From NCBI RefSeq assembly GCF_900105205.1, contig NZ_FNSQ01000005.1:372001-436000 (forward strand): DNA of 64,000 nt, given 5' to 3'. Position numbers and translations under genes: made by a program. Positions 44,724 through 53,642 of the stretch are shown here, piece by piece. The notes beneath the pieces are model-generated. The model was not told the DNA's origin. It saw only the letters and a list, made by a program, of their open reading frames with translations, and did not search any database. Source of the DNA: Microbacterium hydrocarbonoxydans. Its GTDB lineage: Bacteria; Actinomycetota; Actinomycetes; Actinomycetales; Microbacteriaceae. Each line of letters opens with the position of its first letter. Within the stretch, counting starts at the first letter, position 1.

Positions 44724-45313
44724 GCGGCTACACGATCCCGAACGTCATCGCGCAGCATCCGCGGGGTGAGCGGGTCATGGACGTCTACTCCCACCTGCTC
44801 GCCGAGCGGGTCATCTATCTCGGCACCGGGATCGACGCGGGGGTGGCGAACGCGCTCATCGCGCAGCTGCTGCACCTGGATGCCGACAGCCAGGATTCCG
44901 GCATCCAGTTCTACATCAACAGCGAGGGTGGGGATCCGGGAGCCGCGCTGGCGATCTACGACACGATGCAGCACGTTCGTCCTGCGATCGCGACGACGTG
45001 CGTGGGGCAGGCGATCGGGCCAGCGGCGCTGCTGGTCGCGGCAGGTGCCCCGGGTCAGCGGGCGGCGTTGGCGCACGCGCGCATCGTGCTGCACCAGCCG
45101 GCCGGGCAGTCTCGCGGGGCGATCCCCGACCTCATCCTCGCGGCCGACGAGGTCGTGCGCGTCCGCGCCGATATGGAGGCGATCCTCGCCAGGCACAGCG
45201 GACGTTCCCTCGCAGAGCTGCGCGCCGACACCGACCGGGACCGCGTCTTCACGGCATCCGCCGCCCTCGACTACGGCCTGATCGATACCGTGCTGGGCGA
45301 GCGGGTGGTGTGA
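44720..45313 (+). CDS. ClpP-like subunit lacking the catalytic serine
   Basis: A 197-residue ClpP homologue translated from the ATGA overlap. The nucleophile motif reads 'TTCVGQAIGPAALLVAAG', so the serine of the usual GQAAS is Gly100, followed by Pro. His125 ('RIVLHQPAG') and the late Asp (about 170, 'RADTDRDRVF') are kept. It should therefore be proteolytically dead but able to assemble, like ClpR-type or regulatory ring subunits, presumably with the intact partner encoded just upstream. The downstream convergent regulator of ClgR/PopR type supports a dedicated Clp unit. Confidence 0.9.
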   Translation: MSGYTIPNVIAQHPRGERVMDVYSHLLAERVIYLGTGIDAGVANALIAQLLHLDADSQDSGIQFYINSEGGDPGAALAIYDTMQHVRPAIATTCVGQAIGPAALLVAAGAPGQRAALAHARIVLHQPAGQSRGAIPDLILAADEVVRVRADMEAILARHSGRSLAELRADTDRDRVFTASAALDYGLIDTVLGERVV

Positions 45314-45433
45314 GCCGGCGGTGCCGCCGCCCGCTCGGACGCAGGACGACAGCGCGGAGGCAGGACGATGTGGCCGATTTGGTCCTGCATCCGCGCTGAA
45401 GTCCTGCATTCGGACGGGGGCAGCGGGTGAGCG

Positions 45434-45817
45434 TCAGGCGGCGAGGGCGAAAGCGCCCCGCACCGAAACCGACACCGTCGACGACATCGAAGCGGACATC
45501 GAAGCGGATGCCGGAGCCGTCGCCGCCTGGCGCAGCTCGTCGGACACGGCACTCGTGAGCTCGATCAGTGACGTGTCGAGGGCTCCGGCGATCGCGGCGA
45601 TCATCTCGCTCGACGGCTCCTTGAGGCCTCGCTCGACCTCCGAAAGGTACTGGGGGGAGACACCGGCCTTCTCGGCCGTCTCGGTGAGCGTCTCGTCGCG
45701 GTCGTGTCGTCGGCGTCGCAGCTGATCGCCCAGCAGCTGACGCCACAGGGGTTCGGGATCGCTGCGCCGGTGCCGAGCAGGACGAGGTGTGCGGGGGAAC
45801 GGGACGAGGTCGGCCAT
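45434..45817 (-). CDS. PopR/ClgR-like XRE regulator of clp genes
   Basis: A 127-residue helix-turn-helix regulator. Residues about 25-90 ('TLTETAEKAGVSPQYLSEVE', 'RGLKEPSSEMIAAIAGALDT') match the ClgR/PopR pattern known to control clpP operons in actinobacteria. The C-terminus ends ALAA after a low-complexity Ser/Met stretch; an Ala-Ala end is the degradation tag described for these regulators and resembles SsrA. It converges on the ClpP-like pair, so an autoregulated loop (protease level sets regulator stability) is a reasonable inference. Confidence 0.85.
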   Translation of the reverse strand: MADLVPFPRTPRPARHRRSDPEPLWRQLLGDQLRRRRHDRDETLTETAEKAGVSPQYLSEVERGLKEPSSEMIAAIAGALDTSLIELTSAVSDELRQAATAPASASMSASMSSTVSVSVRGAFALAA

Positions 45818-45912
45818 GCCTCACGATAATCCGCACCGTCGGCCCGGTTCGAGGCGTTCTGCTCAGAGCAGAACGAGCGGGCGGGTGGCGGTGCCGGGGG
45901 TCTGACTCGAGG

Positions 45913-46800
45913 TCACGCCTCGGTGCGCTCCGCGGCAGCTGCAGGAGTCGCGGCAGCATCCGTCGCCGCCCAGCTGGCGAGCATCCGCAGCTTCTCCTCC
46001 GATGCAGACCCCGGCTCCGTCGTGTACGTCGACATCTGCAGGCCGGGATCGGCCGGCAGCTCGAACGCCTCGTAGGTCAGCTCCATCTCGCCCACGATCG
46101 GATGGTTGATCTTCTTGACTCCGCTGCGGTGGAAGCGCACGTTGTGCGCCGCCCACAGAGTGCGGAAGCGCTCGCTGCGGGTCGACAGCTCGCCCACGAG
46201 ATCGGTGAGCTTGCGGTCGAACGGATTGCGGCCGGCTTCGCCGCGCATCGCCGCCACGAGTTCCTGGGTGTTGCGCTCCCATTCGGGGTAGAACTCCTTC
46301 GCGGTCGGGTCGAGGAACGCGAATCGCGCGCTGTTCGGTGCCGGAACCGTGAAGACGGGGGAGTAGAGCGCCCGGCCGAGCGCATTGGCGGCCAGATAGT
46401 CGAAGTAGTTGTTGCGCACGATCGCGGGCGCCTCCGTCATCGCGTCGAGCAGGCGCAGGATGCTGGGGCGCAGCGTGCCCGTCTTCTTGCGCGCAGTGCG
46501 CACGACGGGCGACGCGTTGGCCGTACGAGCGAGGTCGAACAGGTGCGCGGTCTCGGCCTCGTCGAGCTGCAGTGCGCGGGCGAGCGCGTCGAGGACGCCG
46601 TCGGACACGCCGGACAGATCGCCCCGCTCGAGGCGGGTGTAGTAGTCGACGCTGACGCCGGCGAGCAGCGACACCTCTTCGCGACGCAGGCCGGGCACCC
46701 GCCGTTGCGCACCGCCGAACGCGGGAAGGCCGGCCTGGTCCGGGGTGATGCGGTCGCGCCTCGATGTGAGGAATTCGCGCACCTCGCTGCGAGTGTCCAT
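45913..46800 (-). CDS. XRE-family regulator with MmyB-like ligand domain
   Basis: A 295-residue regulator. The N-terminal helix-turn-helix 'RREEVSLLAGVSVDYYTRLE' has the 'VSVDYYTRLERG' signature of the MmyB subgroup, and residues about 110-270 are the MmyB ligand-binding domain ('NNYFDYLAANALGRALYSPV', 'RFRTLWAAHNVRFHRSGVKK'). Start at ATG 46800. Divergent from an aldo/keto reductase, with 87 bases between the start codons. In actinobacteria this arrangement usually means the regulator controls the adjacent oxidoreductase. Confidence 0.9.
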   Translation of the reverse strand: MDTRSEVREFLTSRRDRITPDQAGLPAFGGAQRRVPGLRREEVSLLAGVSVDYYTRLERGDLSGVSDGVLDALARALQLDEAETAHLFDLARTANASPVVRTARKKTGTLRPSILRLLDAMTEAPAIVRNNYFDYLAANALGRALYSPVFTVPAPNSARFAFLDPTAKEFYPEWERNTQELVAAMRGEAGRNPFDRKLTDLVGELSTRSERFRTLWAAHNVRFHRSGVKKINHPIVGEMELTYEAFELPADPGLQMSTYTTEPGSASEEKLRMLASWAATDAAATPAAAAERTEA

Positions 46801-46887
46801 ACCTTCGACGGTACGCCCGTCTCCCCGATCGAGGGAGGTACTGATGGACTCTCCCTCGTGCAGGAGCGTCAGCCGCACACTGAAGAC

Positions 46888-47766
46888 ATGGTCATCAACA
46901 TCACCCTCAACAACGGCATCGAGATGCCGGCCCTCGGCTTCGGGGTCTTCCAGACCGCACCGGACGAGACGGTCGATGCCGTCAGCGCCGCACTCGAGAC
47001 GGGCTACCGCCTCATCGACACCGCCGCCGCCTACGGCAACGAGCGCGAGGTCGGCGAGGCGATACGCCGCACCGGCATCCCGCGCGACGAGGTCTTCATC
47101 GAGACCAAGGTCTGGATCAGCGACTTCGGCTACGACGAGACACTGCACGCGTTCGAGAAGTCGACCGGCAAGCTCGGTGTCGACCAGCTCGACCTGCTGA
47201 TCCTGCACCAGGCGCTGCCGACGCGCTTCGACCTCACGCTCGGCGCCTACAAGGCACTCGAGACCCTGCTCGCCGACGGCCGGGTGCGCGCCATCGGCGT
47301 CAGCAACTTCATGGTGGAGCACCTCGAGGAGCTGGCGGCCGAGACGAGCATCGTCCCGGCGATCAACCAGATCGAGGTGCACCCGTACTTCCAGCAGCGT
47401 GAGGTGCAGCAGGCGGACGCCGCGGTCGGCACCGTCACGCAGGCCTGGTCGCCGATCGGCGGCATCACGGCGTACCGCCCCACCGGCGCATCCGTCTTCG
47501 ACGACGAGGCCCTCACCGCCATCGCTGCCGAGCACGGCAAGTCGCCCGCTCAGGTGATGCTGCGCTGGCACCTGCAGCAGGGACGCTCCGCGCTTCCGAA
47601 GTCGGTGCGGCCCGCCCGGATCGCCGAGAACTTCGATGTGTTCGACTTCGAGCTCACCGCCGATCAGCTCAGTGCGATCGATGCTCTCGACACCGGGGTG
47701 CGCCGCGGACCCGAGCCCGAAGACGTGACGCTCGAGACCTTCGGACGGGAGATTCCGGAGGCCTGA
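46888..47766 (+). CDS. Aldo/keto reductase (AKR5-like)
   Basis: A 292-residue NADPH-dependent reductase. Start 'MVINITLNNGIEMPALGFGV' at ATG 46888; a much longer open frame upstream is spurious. The tetrad can be read: Asp and Tyr in 'LIDTAAAYGNEREVG', Lys in 'FIETKVWISDFGYDE', His in 'LLILHQALP'. 'NQIEVHPYFQQREVQQ' and 'ALPKSVRPARIAENFDVFDF' are the cofactor-binding C-terminal blocks. Probably induced through the divergent MmyB-type regulator. Confidence 0.94.
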   Translation: MVINITLNNGIEMPALGFGVFQTAPDETVDAVSAALETGYRLIDTAAAYGNEREVGEAIRRTGIPRDEVFIETKVWISDFGYDETLHAFEKSTGKLGVDQLDLLILHQALPTRFDLTLGAYKALETLLADGRVRAIGVSNFMVEHLEELAAETSIVPAINQIEVHPYFQQREVQQADAAVGTVTQAWSPIGGITAYRPTGASVFDDEALTAIAAEHGKSPAQVMLRWHLQQGRSALPKSVRPARIAENFDVFDFELTADQLSAIDALDTGVRRGPEPEDVTLETFGREIPEA

Positions 47767-47767
47767 G

Positions 47768-48226
47768 TCAGAGAGCGGCGGCGACTCCGGGCGTCAACTT
47801 CGCGAGGATCGCGCCCAACTGCTCCCGCTCGGCGTCCGTGAGCGGATCGAGGATCAGCGCACGGATCTGCGCCACGTGCACCGGGGCAGCAGTGCGGAGC
47901 AGCTCGCGACCGGCCTCGGTGAGCGCAGCGGTCAGTGTGCGCCGGTCGCTGCTGCACGACGTCCGGGTCACCCAGCCTCGCTCCTCCAGCGAGTCGATCG
48001 CGTGGCTGAGTCGCGACCGGCTGAGGCCAGCGATCTGCGCGAGCTCGGTCATCGGGATCGCGCGATCGCCCTGGCCCGCGAGCGTCACGAGGATCGCGTA
48101 GTGCGAGTGCTTGAGACCCGTCTCGGCTTTCAGGGTGCGGTCGAGCACCTGCGGCAGCAGCTGTACGAAGCGGATGGTCGGCAGCCACGTCGCCATCTCG
48201 GAGTCATCCAGTCGGCGATCGCTCAT
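47768..48226 (-). CDS. MarR-family regulator
   Basis: A 152-residue winged-helix regulator. The start 'MSDRRLDDSEMATW' at 48226 has GGAAGTG upstream. 'HYAILVTLAGQGDRAIPMTE' and 'LAQIAGLSRSRLSHAIDSLE' give the DNA-recognition helix, and 'TRTSCSSDRRTLTAALTEAG' the wing. It lies 23 bases after ribA on the same strand and its stop is one base from the convergent reductase stop. Ligand unknown. Confidence 0.92.
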   Translation of the reverse strand: MSDRRLDDSEMATWLPTIRFVQLLPQVLDRTLKAETGLKHSHYAILVTLAGQGDRAIPMTELAQIAGLSRSRLSHAIDSLEERGWVTRTSCSSDRRTLTAALTEAGRELLRTAAPVHVAQIRALILDPLTDAEREQLGAILAKLTPGVAAAL

Positions 48227-48249
48227 GATGTCACTTCCGGTCGCGGCCC

Positions 48250-48909
48250 TCACGCGGCGGACAGGTCGAGCGTGTGCGAGGTGTGGTCGCGCTTGGCCTC
48301 GAGGTAACGGTGGTTCGCCGCCGAGAGGTGCACGCCCGTGCGGATCTGCTCGGTGACGCGGATGCCGAGCGATTCGAGCTGCGCCGCCTTGTCGGGGTTA
48401 TTGCTCAGGAGCCGGATGTCGGAGGCGCCCACTGTGCGCAGCATCTGCGCTGCGACCGTGTAGTCGCGCTCGTCCTCGCCACGGCCGAGAGCGACATTCG
48501 CCTCGTAGGTGTCGAGCCCTGCGTCCTGCAGCGCATAGGCGTCGAGCTTGGCGTAGAGGCCGATGCCCCGTCCTTCCTGGCGCAGATAGAGGAGGAATCC
48601 GCCTTCCTCGGCGATGCGCTCGACGGCTTCCCGCAGCTGCGGACCGCAGTCGCAGCGCTCGGATCCGAAGACATCGCCGGTCAGGCATTCGCTGTGCGGG
48701 CGCACGAGAGGCGCATCCCCGCCGTCGGCTGCGCGCTCCAGCGCGCCCTTCCAATCGCCGAGTCCGAGCAGCAGGTGCTCGCGGCCGTCGACGAGACCGT
48801 CGAACGTGACGACATCCGCAGTGGTCGAGAACCCGTCGGCGAAGCGCATCGGGACGCGCACCCGCGTCCGCTCGGTCGCGACCGGAACGACGGTTGAAGT
48901 TTCAATCAT
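48250..48909 (-). CDS. ribA: GTP cyclohydrolase II
   Basis: A 219-residue stand-alone GTP cyclohydrolase II, first step of riboflavin synthesis. Zinc ligands appear in 'HSECLTGDVFGSERCDCGPQ' (three Cys), GTP-binding 'YLRQEGRGIGLYAKL' follows, and 'LLSNNPDKAAQLESLGI' is the usual C-terminal block. No DHBP synthase domain is fused. No other riboflavin genes are nearby, so this is an isolated copy in an apparent two-gene unit with marR. The ATG start at 48909 is divergent from the alcohol dehydrogenase, sharing about 115 bases. Confidence 0.93.
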   Translation of the reverse strand: MIETSTVVPVATERTRVRVPMRFADGFSTTADVVTFDGLVDGREHLLLGLGDWKGALERAADGGDAPLVRPHSECLTGDVFGSERCDCGPQLREAVERIAEEGGFLLYLRQEGRGIGLYAKLDAYALQDAGLDTYEANVALGRGEDERDYTVAAQMLRTVGASDIRLLSNNPDKAAQLESLGIRVTEQIRTGVHLSAANHRYLEAKRDHTSHTLDLSAA

Positions 48910-49025
48910 GTCGAGTGAAACGCGACGGACGCTGCGGTATTCCCGAAAGGGGTGCTCTGTCAGTACCTCCCGCTCCCGGCGGATGTGGCGTCTACTGGAG
49001 GGACGAGACCGAAGGAGCACCACTC

Positions 49026-50045
49026 ATGCGTGGAGTAGTCATGTACGCACCCGGCGACGTTCGCGTCGAGGACCGCGAGAAGCCGACCATCACCCGGCCG
49101 ACGGATGCCGTGATCCGCATCGCCGCGACCTGCATCTGCGGATCGGACCTGTGGCCCTACCGCGGCGCGAACGACGTCGACCACGACCCGATGGGTCACG
49201 AGTACGTCGGCGTCGTCGAGGAGATCGGCGCCGAGGTGAAGACCGTGAAGGTCGGCGACTTCGTCGTCGGATCGTTCATGGCCTCCGACAACACCTGCGA
49301 GATCTGCCAGGCCGGCTACCAGTCCCGCTGCGTGCACGTCGTGCCGATGGGGATGTTCGGAACCCAGGCCGAGTACTCGCTCATCCCGCACGCGGACGGG
49401 ACGCTCGTCGCGACGCCGGGGCAGCCCGACGCCGATCTGATCCCGTCGCTGCTCGCGGCATCCGACGTGCTGGGCACCGGCTGGTTCGCCGCGGTCGCCG
49501 CGGAGGTCGGCCCGGGCAAGACGGTCGCCGTGGTCGGAGACGGAGCGGTGGGTCTGCTCGGCATCCTCGCCGCACGCGAACTCGGCGCCGAGCGGATCAT
49601 CGCGATGAGCCGTCATGCCGACCGCCAGGCACTGGCGAGGGAGTTCGGGGCGACCGACATCGTGGAGGAGCGCGGCGACGAGGGCGTGGCCCGCATCAAG
49701 GAGCTCACGAACGGGCTCGGCGCGCACTCGGTGATCGAGGCCGTCGGCACGCAGGAGTCGATGATGCAGGCCATCCGCGCGACCCGCCCCGGCGGTCACG
49801 TCGGGTACGTCGGCGTCTCGCACGACGTCGCGCTGCCCGGTGAGGAGCTCTTCTTCTCGGGCGTGCACCTGCACGGCGGTCCGGCGCCGGTACGCCGCTT
49901 CCTGCCGGAGCTGATCCAGCTCATCTGGGACCGCAAGATCGACCCCGGCAAGGTGTTCGACCTCACGCTTCCGCTCGAGGATGCCGCCGAGGGCTATCGC
50001 GCCATGGACGAGCGTCGCGCCACCAAGGTGCTGCTCACGGTCTGA
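49026..50045 (+). CDS. Zinc-dependent alcohol dehydrogenase (MDR family)
   Basis: A 339-residue medium-chain dehydrogenase. Start ATG 49026 with AAGGAG upstream. Catalytic zinc ligands appear in 'ATCICGSDLWPYRG' and 'PMGHEYVGVVEE'. The structural-zinc loop is reduced ('NTCEICQAGYQSRC' keeps three Cys). The NAD(P) site is 'TVAVVGDGAVGLLG'. Subgroup resembles the glutathione-independent, threonine-type dehydrogenases often annotated as IMP-dehydrogenase-like ADHs; substrate uncertain. A cupin gene follows after 41 bases in the same direction. Confidence 0.92.
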   Translation: MRGVVMYAPGDVRVEDREKPTITRPTDAVIRIAATCICGSDLWPYRGANDVDHDPMGHEYVGVVEEIGAEVKTVKVGDFVVGSFMASDNTCEICQAGYQSRCVHVVPMGMFGTQAEYSLIPHADGTLVATPGQPDADLIPSLLAASDVLGTGWFAAVAAEVGPGKTVAVVGDGAVGLLGILAARELGAERIIAMSRHADRQALAREFGATDIVEERGDEGVARIKELTNGLGAHSVIEAVGTQESMMQAIRATRPGGHVGYVGVSHDVALPGEELFFSGVHLHGGPAPVRRFLPELIQLIWDRKIDPGKVFDLTLPLEDAAEGYRAMDERRATKVLLTV

Positions 50046-50086
50046 CCCGGCCGGCGACAGCTCGATCTCGCGACAGGAGACAAGAC

Positions 50087-50488
50087 ATGCACATCGAGGA
50101 ACGCATCCCGACCGTGAAGAACCCGCCCGAATGGTTCACGGGCGACGTCTGGCTCGACCCGATCATCGCCCCGCATGATGCGGACCAGCGGATGTCGGGA
50201 GGGCTCGTCCGGTTCGCGCCCGGAGCCCGCACGGCGTGGCATTCGCACGCGCGCGGGCAGTACCTGCGCGTCACCGAGGGCACCGCACTGTGCGGCACAC
50301 GTGACGGAACGGTCGTCGAGGCCCGGCCTGGCGAGACGATCTACACACCGCCGGGGGAGGAGCACTGGCACGGCGCCGACGAGGACTGCTTCATGCAGCA
50401 CCTTGCGCTCCTCGAGGGTGCCGACGACCCGAGGGACACCACGACGTGGCTCGAGCACGTGACCGACGAGGACTACCGCCGCCGCTGA
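50087..50488 (+). CDS. Cupin-domain protein
   Basis: A 133-residue single cupin of the carboxymuconolactone-associated (R)-mandelonitrile-lyase-like type. 'GARTAWHSHARGQYLRVTEG' supplies His/His/Gln metal ligands and 'PPGEEHWHGADEDCFMQHLA' the second cupin motif with another His. Preceded by GACAGGAGAC. Immediately downstream of the alcohol dehydrogenase, so probably co-transcribed. The reaction is unknown. Confidence 0.88.
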   Translation: MHIEERIPTVKNPPEWFTGDVWLDPIIAPHDADQRMSGGLVRFAPGARTAWHSHARGQYLRVTEGTALCGTRDGTVVEARPGETIYTPPGEEHWHGADEDCFMQHLALLEGADDPRDTTTWLEHVTDEDYRRR

Positions 50489-50527
50489 GCCGCTGAGCCG
50501 ATCCCGGTGCCGGGGTCGGAGCCGGTC

Positions 50528-51427
50528 CTACTCCGCGGCCGGTGCCTCGTCCCGGCGGCGCACGAGCCGGAGCTCACTGGCCAGGATGCCGAGCACGACG
50601 AGTGCGCCGCCGATCAGCGCGGTGACGGGCAGGCGCTCCCCGGCGATGCGGCCGATCGCGGCCGCCCACACCGGCTCGCCCGCGTAGATGATCGTGGCGC
50701 GGGTCGGCGAGATCGACTTCTGCGCCCAGTTCATCGTGAGCTGGATGATGCAGCTCGCCGCCCCGAGCCCGACCGCGCATCCGACCCAGATCCAGGAGAA
50801 CTCCGGAACCCCCTCTCCGACGACCGGCATCGTCAGGAGTCCGAGCACTCCCGCAGTGAGGAGCTGGACGATCGTGATCCGGCCGAGGTCGATCCGGCCG
50901 GCGAACACGCTGATGAGGATGATCTCGGCCGCGATAGGCAGCGTGCTGATCATGGTGAGGATCTCGCCCGATCCCAGCGTGAGCGCGAACGCGTCAGGAC
51001 CCGCGATGAGGATCAGGCCGAGGAAGGCGAGTCCTGCACCCACGAACGCCATGGCCGGTGGGCGCTTGCGGAACACCGCCCACTGGGCCAGGGGCACGAG
51101 GGGGATGTACATCGCGGTGATGAAGGCCGACGTGCTCGAGTCGATGGTCTGCAGCCCGACGGTCTGCAGGCCGTAGCCGAGATAGATCATGACGCCGATC
51201 GCGATGCCAGCGCCGATGTCACGCCAGCGGATGCCGCGCAGCGCGCTGCGGAAGATCACGATACTGATGATGCCGGCCACCAGAAATCGGATGCCGACGA
51301 AGAACCACGGACCCGAATGCTGCATCGCCCAGTGCACGAGAAGGAAGGTGCTGCCCCAGACCGCCGTGACGGCGATGAGCGCGACCTCCTGCCGACGCAG
51401 GCTCATCCAGCGGAATCGGGTGGACAT
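50528..51427 (-). CDS. EamA/DMT-family transporter
   Basis: A 299-residue membrane exporter with ten helices in two EamA repeats. 'VALIAVTAVWGSTFLLVHWA' is helix 1 with the family's W-G-S-T/N-F pattern. The second repeat ends 'LPVTALIGGALVVLGILASE', as usual. Substrate unknown (often amino acids or metabolites). Start at ATG 51427. Convergent with the cupin gene. Confidence 0.93.
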   Translation of the reverse strand: MSTRFRWMSLRRQEVALIAVTAVWGSTFLLVHWAMQHSGPWFFVGIRFLVAGIISIVIFRSALRGIRWRDIGAGIAIGVMIYLGYGLQTVGLQTIDSSTSAFITAMYIPLVPLAQWAVFRKRPPAMAFVGAGLAFLGLILIAGPDAFALTLGSGEILTMISTLPIAAEIILISVFAGRIDLGRITIVQLLTAGVLGLLTMPVVGEGVPEFSWIWVGCAVGLGAASCIIQLTMNWAQKSISPTRATIIYAGEPVWAAAIGRIAGERLPVTALIGGALVVLGILASELRLVRRRDEAPAAE

Positions 51428-51585
51428 CCGGTCCTTTCTCGGCGCGGCCCGGCGGTCCCTTCTCGGCGCGGCCCGGTCGAGCCTAGCGGCGCCCCGGCAT
51501 CCGCCTCGAATCGTGCGAATCGGCGATGTGACCCCCGGATGGGGTCCGGTGGGCGATTCCGACGTCGTCTCGATAGCCTCGCATC

Positions 51586-52422
51586 ATGAGCAACTTCGTA
51601 AGCGTCGAGGAACTGGTCGAACTGCGCGCATCCGGCGGACCGATCCGAGTGATCGACGTGCGATGGCGACTCGATCGGCCCGACGGCCACGCGGACTATC
51701 TGGCGGGGCACATTCCGGGAGCGGTGTTCGTTCCGCTCCACACCGAGCTCGCGACGCACGGGGAGCCGTCAGACGGCCGGCATCCGCTCCCGACGACCGC
51801 GACGCTTCAGGAGGCCGCGCGACGCTGGGGAGTGCGGAGCGGCGACACGGTGGTGGCGTACGACGACGCCAAGGGGCTCGCGGCCGCGCGCGCGTGGTGG
51901 CTGCTGCGTCAGGCGGGCGTGAAGATCCGCGTGCTCGACGGCGGGCTGAGCGCCTGGGGCGCCGCCGGTCTTCCGCTCGAGACCGACGACGTGCACCCTG
52001 AGCCGGGCGACGTGGAGCTCGAGGAGATCGGGGCCGAGGCCATCTCGATCGACGAGGCCGCGGCGTTCCCGGCCGGCGGGGTCCTGCTCGACGTGCGCGC
52101 GGCCGATCGGTATCGCGGAGAGCATGAGCCGCTGGACCCGGTCGCCGGACACATTCCCGGTGCGCGCAACGTGCCGATGGCGGCGCACCTCGACGTCGAC
52201 GGCAAGATCCTCGACACGCACACGCTCCAGGCGACCTTCGCCGCGGTCGGCGTGACAAACGGCACTCCGGTCGCGGCGTACTGCGGGTCCGGTGTCACGG
52301 CGGCGCATACGGCATTGGTCCTCGACGAGATCGGGATCGAAGCCAAGGTGTTCCCCGGCTCGTGGAGCCAGTGGTCGAACACGCCGGGTCGTCCGGTGGC
52401 GCTGGGCGATCAGCCCGGCTGA
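51586..52422 (+). CDS. Thiosulfate/mercaptopyruvate sulfurtransferase (tandem rhodanese)
   Basis: A 278-residue protein of two rhodanese domains. The first (1-135) is inactive-like ('VIDVRWRLDRPDGHADYLAG'). The second (145-275) has the catalytic loop 'AAYCGSGVTAAHTALVLDEI', whose CGSGVTA form fits the mercaptopyruvate type as much as thiosulfate. Transfers sulfane sulfur to cyanide or thiols. Single gene, with its stop 4 bases from the convergent XRE gene. Confidence 0.94.
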   Translation: MSNFVSVEELVELRASGGPIRVIDVRWRLDRPDGHADYLAGHIPGAVFVPLHTELATHGEPSDGRHPLPTTATLQEAARRWGVRSGDTVVAYDDAKGLAAARAWWLLRQAGVKIRVLDGGLSAWGAAGLPLETDDVHPEPGDVELEEIGAEAISIDEAAAFPAGGVLLDVRAADRYRGEHEPLDPVAGHIPGARNVPMAAHLDVDGKILDTHTLQATFAAVGVTNGTPVAAYCGSGVTAAHTALVLDEIGIEAKVFPGSWSQWSNTPGRPVALGDQPG

Positions 52423-52425
52423 CGC

Positions 52426-53334
52426 TCAGCGTCCGTCGGCGTAGCTCCAGCTGACGCCGAGGGCGCCCGGTCCGAACGCGCGGCGCACCTGGTGCACCGA
52501 GGTGCGGCCGTCCAGCGACAGCTCTGTCGTCTTGGCGCCGTCCGGCGTCTCGACGCGCTCTTCGAGCCGGTCGGGCAGGGCGTCGGGGTGGAACCTCGTC
52601 CACACCAGCAGCTCCCGGCACTGTCGAGCGACGGCGTGCCCCGTCTCGCGCTGCGGCGGGTAGTCGGCGGGGTACTCGACCGACCACTCGACCATCGCGG
52701 TGCTCGGAGCGGCCAACGGCACCTCCAGTTCGAAGAGGACGCCGTGCACCTCCCCGTTCGGGTGCGAATAGCGGGCGGAGATTCGGCCGCCGGACACGGC
52801 CGAGATGAGCGGTGGCGGAGTGCTGATGCCCGGCGTCATCTCGAGGAACGGGATCGAGGCGACGGTGCCGACCGTCGACTGGACGATGCTGCGGGTGATC
52901 GAATACGAGACGTTGCCGGCGGCGTCGACATCGGTGACGGAATGCGTCGTCAGCTCGCGGGATGTGTCGGGGTATTCGGCGCCGAGTGCGGCGAAGGCAT
53001 CCTTCACCGCCTCCTCGAGTTCGCGCTCGTCGAGGGGGAAGAGGTTGGGGCCGAGCGGTCCGGTGCGATTCGTCGTGCCGAGCAGGGCGGTGAGGGAGCC
53101 GGGCTCGAGGTGCAGCAGCTGCTCGATGTCGGTGAGCGCGGCCATCGATTGCGCGCCCTCCGGGCGGCGGGCACCGGACCTCCAGTAGCTGAGGGTGGCC
53201 ATCGAGACGCTGTTGCCGCGCGCTCGAAGCTGCTCGTGCAGTCGGGCCAAAGTCAATCCACGCGCATTGATCGCGTCGCGGAGGGACGCCGCGAACGCGT
53301 CGGCGTACCGGCGGATGCCACTTTCCATACTCAT
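52426..53334 (-). CDS. Helix-turn-helix protein with large C-terminal domain
   Basis: A 302-residue protein. The first ~80 residues look like an XRE/lambda-repressor-type DNA-binding domain ('LTLARLHEQLRARGNSVSMA', 'TLSYWRSGARRPEGAQSMAA'). The remaining ~220 residues are beta-rich and unassigned. They read 'YPDTSRELTTHSVTDVDAAG' and 'VLFELEVPLAAPSTAMVEWS', possibly a sensor domain. ATG 53334 is used; a GTG one codon earlier (53337) has a closer fit to GGAGGGG. Target unknown. Confidence 0.75.
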   Translation of the reverse strand: MSMESGIRRYADAFAASLRDAINARGLTLARLHEQLRARGNSVSMATLSYWRSGARRPEGAQSMAALTDIEQLLHLEPGSLTALLGTTNRTGPLGPNLFPLDERELEEAVKDAFAALGAEYPDTSRELTTHSVTDVDAAGNVSYSITRSIVQSTVGTVASIPFLEMTPGISTPPPLISAVSGGRISARYSHPNGEVHGVLFELEVPLAAPSTAMVEWSVEYPADYPPQRETGHAVARQCRELLVWTRFHPDALPDRLEERVETPDGAKTTELSLDGRTSVHQVRRAFGPGALGVSWSYADGR

Positions 53335-53512
53335 CACAGCACCCCCTCCGGTATGTGAAGAATCGAACTCTAGAGTGAGCTTACGACCACACCGGCATCG
53401 CGTAGGGGACGAGGTGCTATTTCTGGGGTCTGTGGGTTGAACAGTCGTGAGCAGGGTGCCCGACCTCACGATCGTTCGACCTGACGCAGTGTCGCCCCCG
53501 TCGCTGCGTACT

Positions 53513-53561
53513 TTCGCGGGGCCTGACGATCGATCTGGGGAGATCCGTCCGGCCCCGCGAA
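53513..53561. other. Inverted repeat in the 53335-53642 gap
   Basis: TTCGCGGGGCC (53513-53523) and GGCCCCGCGAA (53551-53561) match perfectly over 11 bases around a 27-base loop. The roughly 308-base gap between the divergent genes has no further gene. A promoter for the regulator probably lies near 53340-53400. The repeat could be an RNA hairpin in the 5' leader of the membrane gene at 53643 or an operator; it is about 80 bases before that start. Confidence 0.45.
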
Positions 53562-53642
53562 GAACCTCCGTCCGCGGGCGCCGCGCCCACTCCGCGCTCC
53601 CGCGTAGACTGGGATGAATACCCCGGAGGACTCTGGATCGTC

